Source: Helochares maculicollis (lineage: Eukaryota; Arthropoda; Insecta; Coleoptera; Hydrophilidae). Taken from it: a DNA stretch of 38,142 bases. Shown in pieces: positions 1-9,364 of the stretch (position 1 is the stretch's first letter; every line of letters begins with the position of its first letter). The stretch covers positions 1 through 38,142 of the forward strand of contig JAWQRO010000486.1 in assembly GCA_033557835.1 (NCBI GenBank), in the 5' to 3' direction. A program made the translations under genes and the position numbers. The notes under the pieces are model-generated. The model did no database searches. It was not told the DNA's origin and was given only the letters and a program-made list of their open reading frames with translations.

Positions 1-319
1 GTTGGGATGTTTTGCCACATCCACCATATAGTCCTCACCTTGCCCCATCTGATTACTTTTTGTTTCGATCTTTACAAAACTCCTTGAATGGTAAAAAATT
101 CAATAATGATGATGGTGTCAAATCGTACCTGATTCAGTTTTTTGCTAATAAAAGCCAGAAGTTTTATGAACGTGGGATTATGATGCTGGCTGAAAGATGG
201 CAAAAGGTCATAGATCAAAATGGGCAATACATTACAGAATAAAGCTATTTAGTTCCATGAAAAAATTGTCTTTGATTTTCTAAAAACAATCCGCAATTAC
301 TTGTCAGTTGCCAACCCAA
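1..319 (+). mobile_element. mariner element, 3' end only (cut by window start)
   Basis: This is the 3' end of a mariner element. It holds the end of the transposase frame, a short untranslated stretch, and a terminal repeat finishing GTTGCCAACCCAA at 319, the reverse of the usual mariner start TTGGGTTGGCAAC. A TA target site follows at 320-321. The element sits directly against the nine-residue repeat of the FN3 gene on the other strand. The 5' part lies outside the window. Confidence 0.85.
3..242 (+). CDS. mariner transposase, C-terminal fragment
   Basis: The frame is open from the window edge to a TAA at 240-242 and reads through WDVLPHPPYSP, APSDYFLF and ERWQKVIDQNGQYI, the hallmark C-terminal blocks of mariner DD34D transposases. 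The third catalytic Asp (APSD) is present. The usual SPDLAPSD reads SPHLAPSD, a non-catalytic change. No break is seen in this part, but the first two catalytic residues are outside the window, so activity cannot be judged. Confidence 0.85.
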   Translation, partial: WDVLPHPPYSPHLAPSDYFLFRSLQNSLNGKKFNNDDGVKSYLIQFFANKSQKFYERGIMMLAERWQKVIDQNGQYITE

Positions 320-321
320 TA

Positions 322-461
322 GATCCACGTTTTTGCTCATTTTCTAAAGATCCACGTTTTTACTCTTTAGATAACGATCCACGTTTCTGATCTTTTGGTA
401 AAGATCCTCGTTTTTGCTCTTTTGATAATGATCCACGATTTTGCTCTTTCGATGAAGATCC
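322..461 (-). repeat. five 27-bp tandem repeats coding a nine-residue unit
   Basis: Five head-to-tail 27-bp units start at 322, 349, 376, 403 and 430, each beginning GATCC(A/T)CG on the plus strand. Read on the minus strand they give Gly-Ser-Leu-Ser-Lys-Glu-Gln-Lys-Arg repeats. In this frame many differences between units are synonymous (Ser TCT/TCA/TCG, Arg CGT/CGA), which suggests the array was selected as protein. A CAA to TAA change in the second unit from the left (360-362) stops the frame. The array then runs into the mariner end at 319-321. Confidence 0.8.
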
Positions 462-469
462 TCCACAAT
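360..469 (-). CDS. FN3 protein, exon 5: repeat tail
   Basis: The acceptor is taken after CCAGAG (exon from 469), because only this choice restores the frame from the phase-1 donor at 564 and enters the Gly-Ser-Leu-Ser-Lys-Glu frame. Using the AG two bases earlier opens another frame (units like VDHYQKSKN) that lacks the synonymous pattern. The stop is TAA at 360-362, inside a repeat unit, so the tail may be shorter than its ancestor. Confidence 0.55.
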
Positions 470-3400
470 CTCTGGATAGAATTTTATGCTCGTAATACAA
501 GAATGAATACGGGAAAAATGAGATTTTTTTGTATACTATTAGCATGGGTTCAAATTGTAATTACCTGTTTGTACATCAGTACCAACGGGAGCACTCTCAA
601 AGTTTTCTGTTAACGTGACAACTTCGACTCCATAAAGCGTGCAGCCGGCAAGGCCTGTCAACGTATATGTGATGTCCAAAACGTCAGCAACAGCTTCCCC
701 GTCCTTATAAATCTTATAACCAGTAATACAAGAGGCTGAAGCTGGAGGACCCCAGCTTATGGTGGCTTCCGTTTCTTTTTCGTCCACGACAACAACACTT
801 TGGACTGGTTCGCTTACAGTCTTTATAGTAGTAGTAACGGGCTCACTGGCAACTTCTGCGATGGTAATAACAACAACCCCCACATCCAAGACTGCACAAG
901 CGTCCAAATAGTCCATAGTGACAGTCGTTTCAGTTGTGACTATTTCTAAGGGGCCGCCTTGCACTCGATATTCTTTTGTGTCAGGACAACTTGAGGAATC
1001 CCAAACGATAGTGGCCGTATTTGCAGTGGCTGCAACTTGTTTTAGACCAACTACCACCTCAGGAGCTGCAACATTTAATTGTAAATCCAGAAGGAAATGT
1101 CACAATTGAAATTTGAAGAAGTTCCACGACAAGATTTGACCGTTATATCAAAATTTCTAGAATAAGAAATCTTATGATTTCGCCTTAGCTTAGCAAACCG
1201 ATATTTCGATAAAACATTTAGCATCTGGCTCATGTCCTAAGAACTTCCTAAAATGCTCTAAATTAATGCCTAATACCTGTGTTGATAGCAGCTGGTTCTC
1301 GCAAGCTTTCAATGGCGCCAAAAACTGAGATTACAGACCAATCATAGAAAGTGCAAGCAGTCAAATCGGCTGCTGAGAATTCCAAAACATCAGTTGTCAT
1401 GTAGATTTCCGCCCCTGAGGCATCGACGATCTTGTATTGATCAACGCAATCCGCGAACTCAGGAACTTCCCATCTGATGGTCGCCGTAGTTTGAGTCACA
1501 CCAGACACTGTCACCGCAGCCGCTATGAGCAAACAATGTTAAAATTAACTATAACTTAAATATGTTAGTCAGCAAGGATCTTACGTCGAGGAGGAGCTCC
1601 TGTGGTTACAATTTCTGATACAGCTCCTTCTTGGCTGTTTGCATTTATCGCCCAAACGTTGACTGTGTATCCCGTGCATGGCTTCAATGCTTCGATTTTA
1701 ATCGAATTTGTTATGCCTACGTTCATTTGAATAACGCCAACAACTTTTATGACGTAGCTTGTTACACACGAAGCATCTTCAGGAGAGTCCCAAGCAACCG
1801 TAATTGTAGATTCCGTAGCTTCTAATTGATGGAAATTCAGAACTGGTCCAGGAACTGCAAGCAAAAGCATAGGTATGAAATCTGGTCATCATTGAAATTC
1901 ACCATTTGGTTGACCATGAGACTTAAGGGCTTATACTTTATTATTTCATTTTTATAGAGTAACTTTTAGTCACTGCTCTGCAAAGTTTTCGTAATTTCTG
2001 CTCAACATTTCAGTGATGTTTAGTTCTCTACATCTGCACAACCTGTTCTGAGATATAGAGTTAAAATAGGGACGCGATTGGACTTGAAAATTAGTTTTCT
2101 TATCGTTGAAAAGTGTAAAGTTCTGTTTAAAAGCAACTCCTCATCAGTATAAATGCAAGTTTTATTGTCGTAGTCTATCGAAATTAAAGGATTTCAACAG
2201 TAGATTCTGACTTTAAGATTTACTTGTGGAATTTTCGTGATATATATCAGTTATTTCAAGTCCAAATTGGATAGAAACAGTGATTCTCTCCCGTTAGACT
2301 GCTCAAAAAACGACGTTCCCATGGTTTACTCGAGTAGACTTCTCCCCAAAGTAAGTAAGCGAAGCTTATTCGGTTGTTGATGCACTTCTACTTTCCTGAT
2401 ATACGAGGTAGGTAAATTAAGTAATGAGATTGGCCATCGTTATGAGTTTGAAGTAGCAGAGTCAAGTTAATTGTCTGTAGTGATTTGTTTAGTGAAACAG
2501 GATTTTCTTGTTCTGAAATGAGGGACCATAATTTTGAGCAACGATGTAGTATCAAGTTTTGCTTCAGACTTGGACACAAAGCAACGGAAACATTTGCAAA
2601 ATTTCGGCAAGCCTATAGAGACAGTGTTTTGTCAAGGGCTCAGGTTTTTCGGTGGTTTAAGGCTTTTTCAGAAGAGAGAGAGTCAATTAAAGATGAATCT
2701 CGTAGCGGAAGGCCCTCAGTTTCAAAAACCGCTGAAAATGTCGTTAGAGTCCTGGATCTTGTGCGTTCAGATCGTCGCTTGAAAGTCAGAATGATTGGGG
2801 AAGAGTTGAATTTGAATCACGCCACCGTTCATCAGATTTTGACCAATGAATTGGAGATGAGAAAGATCTGCGCCAAAATGGTTCCGAAAAACCTTTCTCA
2901 GGACCAAAAGAACAACAGGAGGGCAAGGTGCATTGACTTATTGGAATCGATTAAGAATGATCCCCATTTTCTGGAACATGTCATTACTGGTGATGAGTGT
3001 TGGATCTCGGAAACCAAGCGCCACATCATGGAATGGCACAATTCAATATCTCCAAGGCCAAAAACAGCAAGAATGAGCAAGTCAAAGATTACAAGCATGC
3101 TGATTTGTTTTTTTGATAGCCAGGGAATCGTGAACAAAGAGTTTGTGCCCCAAGGCTGAACGGTTAATCAACACTTTTACCGAGAGGTTCTTGAAAGACT
3201 TCGAAAAAGGGTCATGCTTGTGAGACCAAACATCAAAACCAACTGGGTGTAGCATCATGACAATGCACCTTGTCACACAGCAATTTCAGTGAACCATTTC
3301 TTGGACAGTAAGAACATTTCTGGTGCTCCTCAGCCCCGTTAATTGCCCGACTTAAGTCCTTGTGACTTTTTCCTCTTTCGAAATTGAAGAATCACCTCAA

Positions 3401-6400
3401 GGAACATCATTTTGGGACACTGGAAAACATTCAAAGGGCTGTAACCGACCAGCTGAAGGCTATTCCAATATCCGAGTTCCACCAGTGGTGGAAGAAACGT
3501 CTCCAGCGCTGTGTGGCTTTAGAAGGCAGTTACTTTGAAGGAGACAATATTGAATTGTAAGTTTATTGGAATATACAAGTGCAAAAATCAGTCTCATTAT
3601 TTAATTTACACACCTCGTATGTGTATATGTGCCTTAGTGCTGAACATTACAACCAGAATGTAGACTAGATAAAACTCTAGATTGTCTGTGAAGTCAACTG
3701 GTTGCTTGAAAGGGCTTGAGGTGTAGCCTGAAACGCATGCTGGTATTTTTCTTCATTTGTCAGAGACTATATTACTAGAGAATAAATACATTTTTTCCAT
3801 AATAACGAATTTTTGAAACTATTGAAAGTGTTGTGTGGCTTCAGAAAGCAATTACTTTGAAGGAGACAATGTTGAATTATACGTTTATTGGTGTAAACAA
3901 GGGAAAACAGTCTCATTATTTAATTTACACACCTTGTATGTGTACATGCGACTTAGTGCTGAACATTACAACCAGAATGTAGATTAGATAAATCTCTAGA
4001 TTGTCTGTGAAGTCAACTGGTCGCTCAAAAGGGCTTGAGGTGTAGCCTAAAAAACGTGCTGGTATTTTTCTTGATTTGTCAGAGACTATTATACCATAAA
4101 ATAAATACATTTTGTTCCACAATAACGAAATGTTGAAACTTTAGAAAGCCTAAAACTTCGCTTACTTGCCAAAATCGGAATCCGTCAAGAATCAAATAAG
4201 CTTCACTTAGTTGTAAGATCCGAATACATTAAAATTCGCATAAGCTTCGCTTACTCAGGATTGGAGTATGTAGAAATACTTAGTGTAAGAAGCATGCATT
4301 TTGAGCAAAGACAACGGAAAAGAAAATTCAGGCCAAAATCAACATCAGTGTCACAGTGAAACTTTGAATAGGTTGTCGATCAAAATAGTCACTGTTAAGG
4401 ATTTTGTCAGTTAAGCAATTCAAATGGATAGGACATTTGATGCAGCTATTCAAAAATAGCGATTGGCTATCCATACAAAATTTGGAAGGATAGGGCGCAA
4501 CATAGGTGCATTTAAAATAGGAGTTGTCCATTTTCCTGTTATTCCATACTTTAGGGGTTCACTCTTCATATTTTAGCGAACATTTAAGTGTAGTTTTTAC
4601 GTTTCAATAAGCTGAGGTCATTAGATTTAACGACTTTTAAAGTATTTGAATAAATTAAAGTTTTATAGCGTTTGTGATATGGAAGCAATGAAATTTGTGG
4701 AGATAGACCTTTACTATTTGTTTTATTTGTATTACATTGTATGCTTTAACAGTAATTTATTTCGATGTCTACGACAGAGCAACACTTTTTCTACTGGAAA
4801 TAGAGTAACCTACTTACTTTAGTATCAAAGACTTCTTAGTTTGGAGTGCTCTGGCGAGCTTATACAATTAGATGTGGGAGCTACTTGACGATTAAGTGAA
4901 ATTTCAGTTTAACCTCAGACTGAAAACAATTATTTAAGTGGCACAGGCTGATACTTTTCAATCTATAAGATACATTTTAGTATAGCATAGAAATTACACG
5001 AGTATTTAAATAGAGATTCGTCATACTAAATAAAATTGTTGAAAGTAAGAAATTCTTTCTAAGAGTGCCATCCAACAAAAAGTGGTTTTTGAACATGAAA
5101 GCAGCAAAAACTTCATGAATACAGCCTGTTTGTTTTAGTTTTATTTCATGAGCGATTTCATACGAGCTATTCTTGTATATTACCCAAAGCTAATATAAAT
5201 CAAATGAAGGTCTTTTATACACGAAATAAATTTTGACTACTCTTTCACTAGCAAAGTGTTTTGATTTGAAGTGCACTGAGCTGTTTAAATAGTTGGTTGA
5301 TCGAAATTTAAGCTCATGAAAAGGAAGCATGGAATTTTGAGTACTACTATGTTCATTGCAAATGCGAATTAGAAATACTTGCAAATTGTTTTATTCAATT
5401 CAAGACCTTCCACATATAGATTTTGGATTTAGAAGAAAAATTCAAATTTCTCAGATATCGATATCTCCATTATACCACCCCCGCACCCCTTCATAGGACT
5501 TTTAAAAATGGCGCAGCACATACGGTCTTACCTATTAAAAGAGAAAAACAATAATTGGGTTTGCATCGATAGAATCAATAGTTTTTGAGATACTACGTTG
5601 ATAATAAAGTTTTCTGGTCGATAAGAAAGAGCCTTGGTATTGCCTAATTTTTTTATGTTACGTTGGTACTCTCTTCTTATGAACGTATGCGAAATTTCAT
5701 TACAATAGGTCAATTCATTCTTTGTTTACAAGCCATTTTGTATCGACGTGTCACAATATTTTTTTACAATGAAAAAAGCAAGTATCGCGCAGTGATTGAA
5801 GTATTATTTTTGGAAGGTTTAAAGGCGCAGGAAATTTATGAACGAATGTTGAAAGTGTGTCCTTACTCTTCGCCTTCAATTAGTACAGTAGAAATATGGG
5901 TTGCTGAATTGAAACGTGGTCGTACAACCCTTGATGACGATTTACCTCAAGGACGTCCAAAAACTTCACCAAAAAACATTAAAAAATACGGGATATCGTG
6001 TTGGAAAATCGAGTGGCTGAAAGAGATTTAGTAGAAGCCCTACAGTAGGCATCTTATTGGTCAGTGCAAGCAATATTTTGACTGAAGTATTGCGTTTCAG
6101 AAAGATATGTGCACAATAAGTGCTGGATTTAGTAACAATGGACTAAGACACATTCGAGTACGACTTTCTCAGCAACATTTAGAGCGTTTTCGAAAGGATA
6201 AAGTGGATTTTGTGGGTCGATTCATCACTAAGGATGAGAGTTGGGTCTCTCGTCATAAGCCTGAATCAAAACAAGAGGTAAAAGAATGGTATGAATCTGG
6301 TTCCTCGGCTCCAAACCGAGTTCGTGTTCAGAAATCGGCCAAGCAAGGTTTAGCATAAGTTTTTTTGAGATGCGAAAGGAATTTTGTTTGTGGATGACTT

Positions 6401-9364
6401 GCAAACTGAGAAACAATAAATTCTGGATATTATTGTAACCTTTGAGACCAGCTGACGAAGGAAAACATTCGTGAAAAAAATTCGGTTTGCAGACGAAATA
6501 AATTCTTTCCCCTCAGGACAATGCACAATAGCATTTTGGCAATGGCTTAAATCTATGAATTAAGGTTCGAATTGTCGGAGCATCCCCCTTATTCCCTAGA
6601 TTTGGCCTCTAGCGACTTTCATCTGTTTCCAGACCAAAAAAGTGTTAGCATCTGTTTTTTGGGATGCGAAAGGAATTTTGTTTGTGGGTGACTTGCAAAC
6701 TGATAAATAATAAATTCTGGATGTTATTATAACCTTTGAGACCAGCTGACGAAGGAAAACATTCGTGAAAAAAAATCCGGTTTGCAGACGAAAAAATCCT
6801 TTCCCATCAGGACAATGCACAAGAGCATTTTGGCAATGGCTTAAATCTATGAATTAAAGTTCGAATTGTCGGAGCATCCCCCTTATTCCCTAGATTTGCC
6901 CTCTAGCGACTTTCATCTGTTTCCAGACCAAAAAAGTGTTAGCATCTGTTTTTTGGGATGCGAAAGGAATTTTGTTTGTGGGTGACTTGCAAACTGATAA
7001 ATAATAAATTTTTAATGTTATTATAACCTTTGAGACCAGCTGACGAAGGAAAACATTCGTGAAAAAAAAATCCGGTTTGCAGACGAAATAAATTCTTTCC
7101 CCTCAGGACAATGCACAAGAGCATTTTGACAATGGCTTAAATCTATGAATTAAAGTTTGAATTGTCGGAGTATCCCCCTTATTCACTAGATTTGGCCTCT
7201 AGCGACTTCCATCTATTTCCAGACCAAAAAAGTGTTAGCATCTGTTTTTTGGGATGCGAAAGGAATTTTGTTTGTGGATGACTTGCAAACTGAGAAACAA
7301 TAAATTCTGGATATTATTGCAACCTTTTAGACCAGCTGAAGAAAACATTCGTGAAAAATACCTGGTTTGCAGAAGAAAAAATCCTTTTCTATCAGGACAA
7401 TGCACAAGAGCAATTTGGCAATGGCTAAGATCTATGAATTAAAGTTCGAATTGTCGGAGCATCCCCCTTATTCACTAGATTTGGCCTCAAGTCACTTCCA
7501 TCTGTTTCCAGACCAAAAAAGTGTTAGCATCTGTTTTTTTAGGATGCGAAAGGAATTTTGTTTGTGGGTGACTTGCAAACTGATAAACAATAAATTCTGA
7601 ATATTATTGCAAACTTTTAGACCAGCTGAAGAAAAAAATTCGTGAAAAATACCAGGTTTGCAGACGAAATAAATTCTTTCCCATCAGGACAATGCACAAG
7701 AGCATTTTGACAATGGCTAAGATCTATGAATTAAAGTTCGAATTGTCGGAGTATTCCCCTTATTCACTAGATTTGGCCTTCAGTGACTTACATCTGTTTC
7801 CAAACGAAAAAGGTGTTAGCATCTGTTGTTTGGGATGCGAAAGGGATTTTGTTTGTGGTCGACTTGCAAACTGATAAACAATAAATTTTGAATATTATTG
7901 CAAACTTTTAGACCAGCTGAAGGAAAAATTCGCGCAAAAAGACCCATTTTGCAGAGGAAAAAAATCCTTTTCCATCAGGACAATGCACAAGAGCACTTTG
8001 ACCATGGCTAAGATCTATGAATTAAAGTTTCCAATTGTCGGAGTATCCCTTATTCAATAGATTTGGCCTCTAGCGACTTTCATCTGTTTCCAGGCCAAAA
8101 CAGTGTTAGCATCTATTATTTGGGATGCGAATGGAATTTTGTTTGTGGATGACTTGCAAACTGATAATAAATTATGAATATTATTGCAAGCTTTTAGACC
8201 AGCTGAACGAAACATTCGCGCAAAAAGACGCAGTTTGCAGACGAAAAAAATCCTTTTCTATCAGGACAATGCCCAAGAGCGTAAAATGGGTAAAATAAAT
8301 TAAAATTCGAATTGTTAGAGCATCCATTGTATCCACTAGTGAGTTCCATTTATTTTATACTTTTTATATAGTTATAATAGGGACCCGATTGGACTTGAAA
8401 ATTAGTTTTCTTCTCTTTGTAAAATGTATAGTTCTGCTTAAAAGCAGTTTCTCATTAGTATAAATGCAAGTTTTATTGTCGTAGTCTATCGACATTAAAG
8501 AATTTTAGAAGAGGGGTCTGAATTTAAGACTTGCTCGTGCAATTTTCGTGAGAGATATCAGTTATTTCAAGTCCAAATTGAATAGAAACAGTGTTTCTGT
8601 CCAGAAAAACGACGTGATAATGTTTTTTTCGAGCAGACTCCTCAAAGTAAGTAAGCGAATTCAGTTGATGACGCAGTTCTTCTTTCCTGATATCTATGAA
8701 TTAAAGTTCGAATTGGTGGAGTATCCAATGTATTCACTAACGACTTCCATCTGTTTCCAGACCTAAAAATTCATGCTAGGCAAGCGTTTTTCATCAAAGA
8801 ATAAGGTCATAACAGATGTGGAAGCGTATTTTGCAGCCCTTCCAGATTCTCACTTTAGGGACGGAACTCATAAATTGAAATTTCGTTGGAACAAGTGTGT
8901 TGATGCTCAGGAAGACTATACTAGATAATAAAGTGCATTTCAAACCATAAAATTGCGTTTTCCTAATAGAGCCACAAAACTTATTGGGCAACCTAGTATT
9001 ATGTCAGTCAAATCGCTGCTCTGGGTATAGACAAGAATGTAATTGACAAATAAAATTCCAAGTCTTATCACCATGCTTCATTGACTACACTATTATTTGC
9101 TTAATCAAAACTGATTTCCTTCCTCCTTAGGAGAAGCATTCAGTTGAGGAAAACAAATATTTATTTAAGATATTTCAGTTCAAACTGAAACGTTACTGAG
9201 TCGCTTAATTACTATAAGTGTAACTTACCACCGTCCTCTGAGCAAGTCTTAGTGCTTTTCCGATGCGAGTCCAAATCGCTTCCTCTCCGATTGATTTGAC
9301 CACCATCACTGCCGACACTGAGTGAACATATTAAACACAAAAAGAAAAACAATTTCGGACGCAT
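360..9364 (-). CDS. secreted fibronectin type III repeat protein (five exons)
   Basis: Five coding exons join in phase: 9364-9229, 1854-1585, 1522-1277, 1065-565 and 469-360, giving 1263 bp and 420 residues. All internal boundaries are phase 1, the classic arrangement of FN3 domain exons. Residues 1-17 form a signal peptide (MRPKLFFFLCLICSLSVG) followed by a short basic linker, four FN3 domains of about 82-90 residues, and a charged nine-residue repeat tail. There is no transmembrane segment, so the product is predicted to be secreted. Each FN3 domain carries one Cys in the BC-loop area and one in the L-x-x-C motif, suggesting a disulfide per domain. The 7.4-kb first intron is full of mariner debris. 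Ligand and role are unknown; I do not recognise an orthologue. The 5' untranslated region and last splice site are inferred. Confidence 0.72.
565..1065 (-). CDS. FN3 protein, exon 4: FN3 domains 3 and 4
   Basis: This 501-bp exon has acceptor TTGCAG before CTCCTGAG and donor ACAG/GTAATT. It codes 167 residues with two FN3 domains: the first from APEVVVGLKQ (ATIVWD, then Cys pair SSC and LDAC), the second from PVQSVVVVDE (ATISWGPP, ASCITGYKIY, LAGCTLYGVEV). The Trp of strand B and the Tyr-x-Ile/Val of strand C are clear in the second domain. The absence of an intron between the two domains is unlike exons 2 and 3. Confidence 0.8.
1277..1522 (-). CDS. FN3 protein, exon 3: FN3 domain 2
   Basis: This 246-bp exon, phase 1 at both ends, has acceptor CTCATAG/CG and donor ACAG/GTATTA. 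One FN3 domain of 82 residues: AAVTVSGVTQ, ATIRWEVPE, ADCVDQYKIV, LTACTFYDWSV. The Cys pair and strand B Trp match the neighbouring domains. Confidence 0.8.
1585..1854 (-). CDS. FN3 protein, exon 2: FN3 domain 1
   Basis: This 270-bp exon, phase 1 at both ends, has acceptor TTGCTTGCAG/TT and donor CGAC/GTAAGA. It codes VPGPVLNFHQ, TITVAWDSPE, ASCVTSYVIK and LKPCTGYTVNV, a textbook FN3 domain with the same two cysteines. Its phase fits the signal-peptide exon at 9229-9364. Confidence 0.85.
2052..2401. repeat. dispersed repeat, copy A
   Basis: This non-coding stretch reappears at 8363-8688 in the same orientation with perhaps 85-90% identity by eye. Both copies share GGACTTGAAAATTAG near the left end and TTTCCTGATA at the right end. 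Inside is an inverted pair, TTGGACTTGAAA and TTTCAAGTCCAA, about 180 bp apart, as in a small MITE. A mariner is inserted at the TA just beyond its right end (2402-2403). Confidence 0.65.
2404..3617 (+). mobile_element. mariner element, full length and dead
   Basis: The element is bounded by TA duplications at 2402-2403 and 3618-3619. The ends are inverted repeats: CGAGGTAGGTAAATTAA on the left, and on the right the reverse complement reads CGAGGTGTGTAAATTAA. The length of 1214 bp fits a mariner. It lies in intron 1 of the FN3 gene, on the opposite strand. Confidence 0.88.
2518..3559 (+). pseudogene. mariner transposase pseudogene (DD34D)
   Basis: The frame opens with HNFEQRCSIKFCFRLG (first helix-turn-helix), then RSGRPS, the second helix-turn-helix (VRMIGEELNL) and MVPKNLSQDQK. 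The first catalytic Asp is in VITGDECW, the second in HHDNAPCH, the third in LSPCDFFLF. The chain is broken by TGA at 3157-3159, TAG near 3250, a stop near 3340 and a frameshift near 3380, after which the C-terminal block LEGSYFEGDNIEL ends at 3559. ATG at 2518 is taken as start because upstream in-frame starts are only TTG. Confidence 0.88.
3511..4150. repeat. tandem duplication of mariner 3' end plus flank
   Basis: Two direct units, 3511-3832 and 3833-4150, repeat the last ~107 bp of the mariner (from GTGTGGCTT, with the GGAGACAAT coding end and the right terminal repeat) plus about 215 bp of flanking DNA. The second copy's terminal repeat has decayed (CCTTGTATG for CCTCGTATG). The duplication must postdate the mariner insertion because both units contain the element-flank junction. 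Confidence 0.85.
4151..5590. other. AT-rich intron sequence, no feature recognised
   Basis: This part of FN3 intron 1 has only short frames without recognisable motifs. A brief imperfect motif, AAGCTTCGCTTACT, recurs at about 4200-4255. No tRNA, transposon end or exon is seen. Confidence 0.5.
5769..6357 (+). pseudogene. mariner transposase, N-terminal half, broken
   Basis: The reading begins NEKSKYRAVIEVLFLEGLKAQEI and continues SPSISTVEIWVAELKRGRTTLDDD (first helix-turn-helix) and GRPKTSP, to a stop at 6029-6031. The next block, RVRLSQQHLERFRKDKVDF and ITKDESWVSRH with the first catalytic Asp, is in another frame (6107-6358). A deletion and at least one frameshift separate the two. The linker region VQKSAKQG leads straight into the amplified core. 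Confidence 0.8.
6345..8340 (+). repeat. tandem array of a mariner catalytic-core segment, about seven units
   Basis: The marker GAAAGGAATTTTGTTTGTG or a close variant recurs at about 6373, 6667, 6962, 7258, 7548, 7838 and 8128, giving periods near 294, 295, 296, 290, 290 and 290 bp. Each unit codes a broken version of WDAKGILFVDDLQT, then the DNAQEH region of the second Asp, then LKFELSEHPPYSLDLASSDFHLF with the third Asp. It then jumps back to the start of the unit through GTGTTAGCATCTGTT. The junction is identical in every unit. All units contain stops and frameshifts. The last unit is truncated near 8285. Confidence 0.88.
8363..8688. repeat. dispersed repeat, copy B
   Basis: This is a second copy of the 2052-2401 repeat, with the same left motif (GATTGGACTTGAAAATTAG), the same inner inverted repeat (TTTCAAGTCCAA near 8565) and the same right end (CTTTCCTGATA). 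Here it lies between two pieces of the amplified mariner core, so it inserted into or was recombined with the array. Confidence 0.65.
8690..8928 (+). pseudogene. mariner transposase, C-terminal tail
   Basis: After the last partial core unit (ELKFELVEYPMYSL, with part of the DLASSD block lost) the frame continues LGKRFSS, VEAYFAALPDSHFRDGTH and LKFRWNKCVDAQEDY to TAA at 8926-8928. These are the standard C-terminal blocks of this mariner family and occur only once, so the amplification involved the core and not the ends. About 70 bp later the right terminal repeat closes the element. Confidence 0.8.
9229..9364 (-). CDS. FN3 protein, exon 1: signal peptide
   Basis: The start is the ATG at 9364-9362, preceded by CTAAA with A at -3. 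In-frame codons upstream offer only TTG, so this ATG is chosen. The first 17 residues are basic then hydrophobic (RPK, LFFFLCLICSLSV), a secretory signal. The exon ends GACGGTG/GTAAGT, a strong phase-1 donor that joins exactly to exon 2 (SEDG-VPGPV). It is separated from exon 2 by 7.4 kb of repeats, so the link is inferred from strand, phase and domain logic. Confidence 0.65.

Larger units (their letters stand above)
5593..8996 (+). mobile_element. mariner element expanded by internal tandem amplification
   Basis: The right end is clear: a terminal repeat ending ACTTATTGGGCAACCTAG at 8996 with TA at 8997-8998. The left end at 5593 (CTACGTTGATAATAAAG, TA at 5591-5592) is a decayed version of the start CTAGGTTGCTCAAAAAG seen intact at 27274. 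At 3.4 kb it is nearly three times normal mariner length, because the catalytic core is repeated in tandem (6345-8340) and a dispersed repeat (8363-8688) lies within it. The N-terminal region is at 5770-6340 and the C-terminal tail at 8690-8928. Confidence 0.8.

Noticed and set aside
4328..4531. Small minus-strand frame with several cysteines in FN3 intron 1
   Set aside because: No signal peptide, no conserved motif, and the length is expected by chance.
6345..8340. CRISPR-like or protein-coding tandem repeat reading of the array
   Set aside because: The units are ~290 bp transposase fragments with stops and without unique spacers; the setting is eukaryotic.
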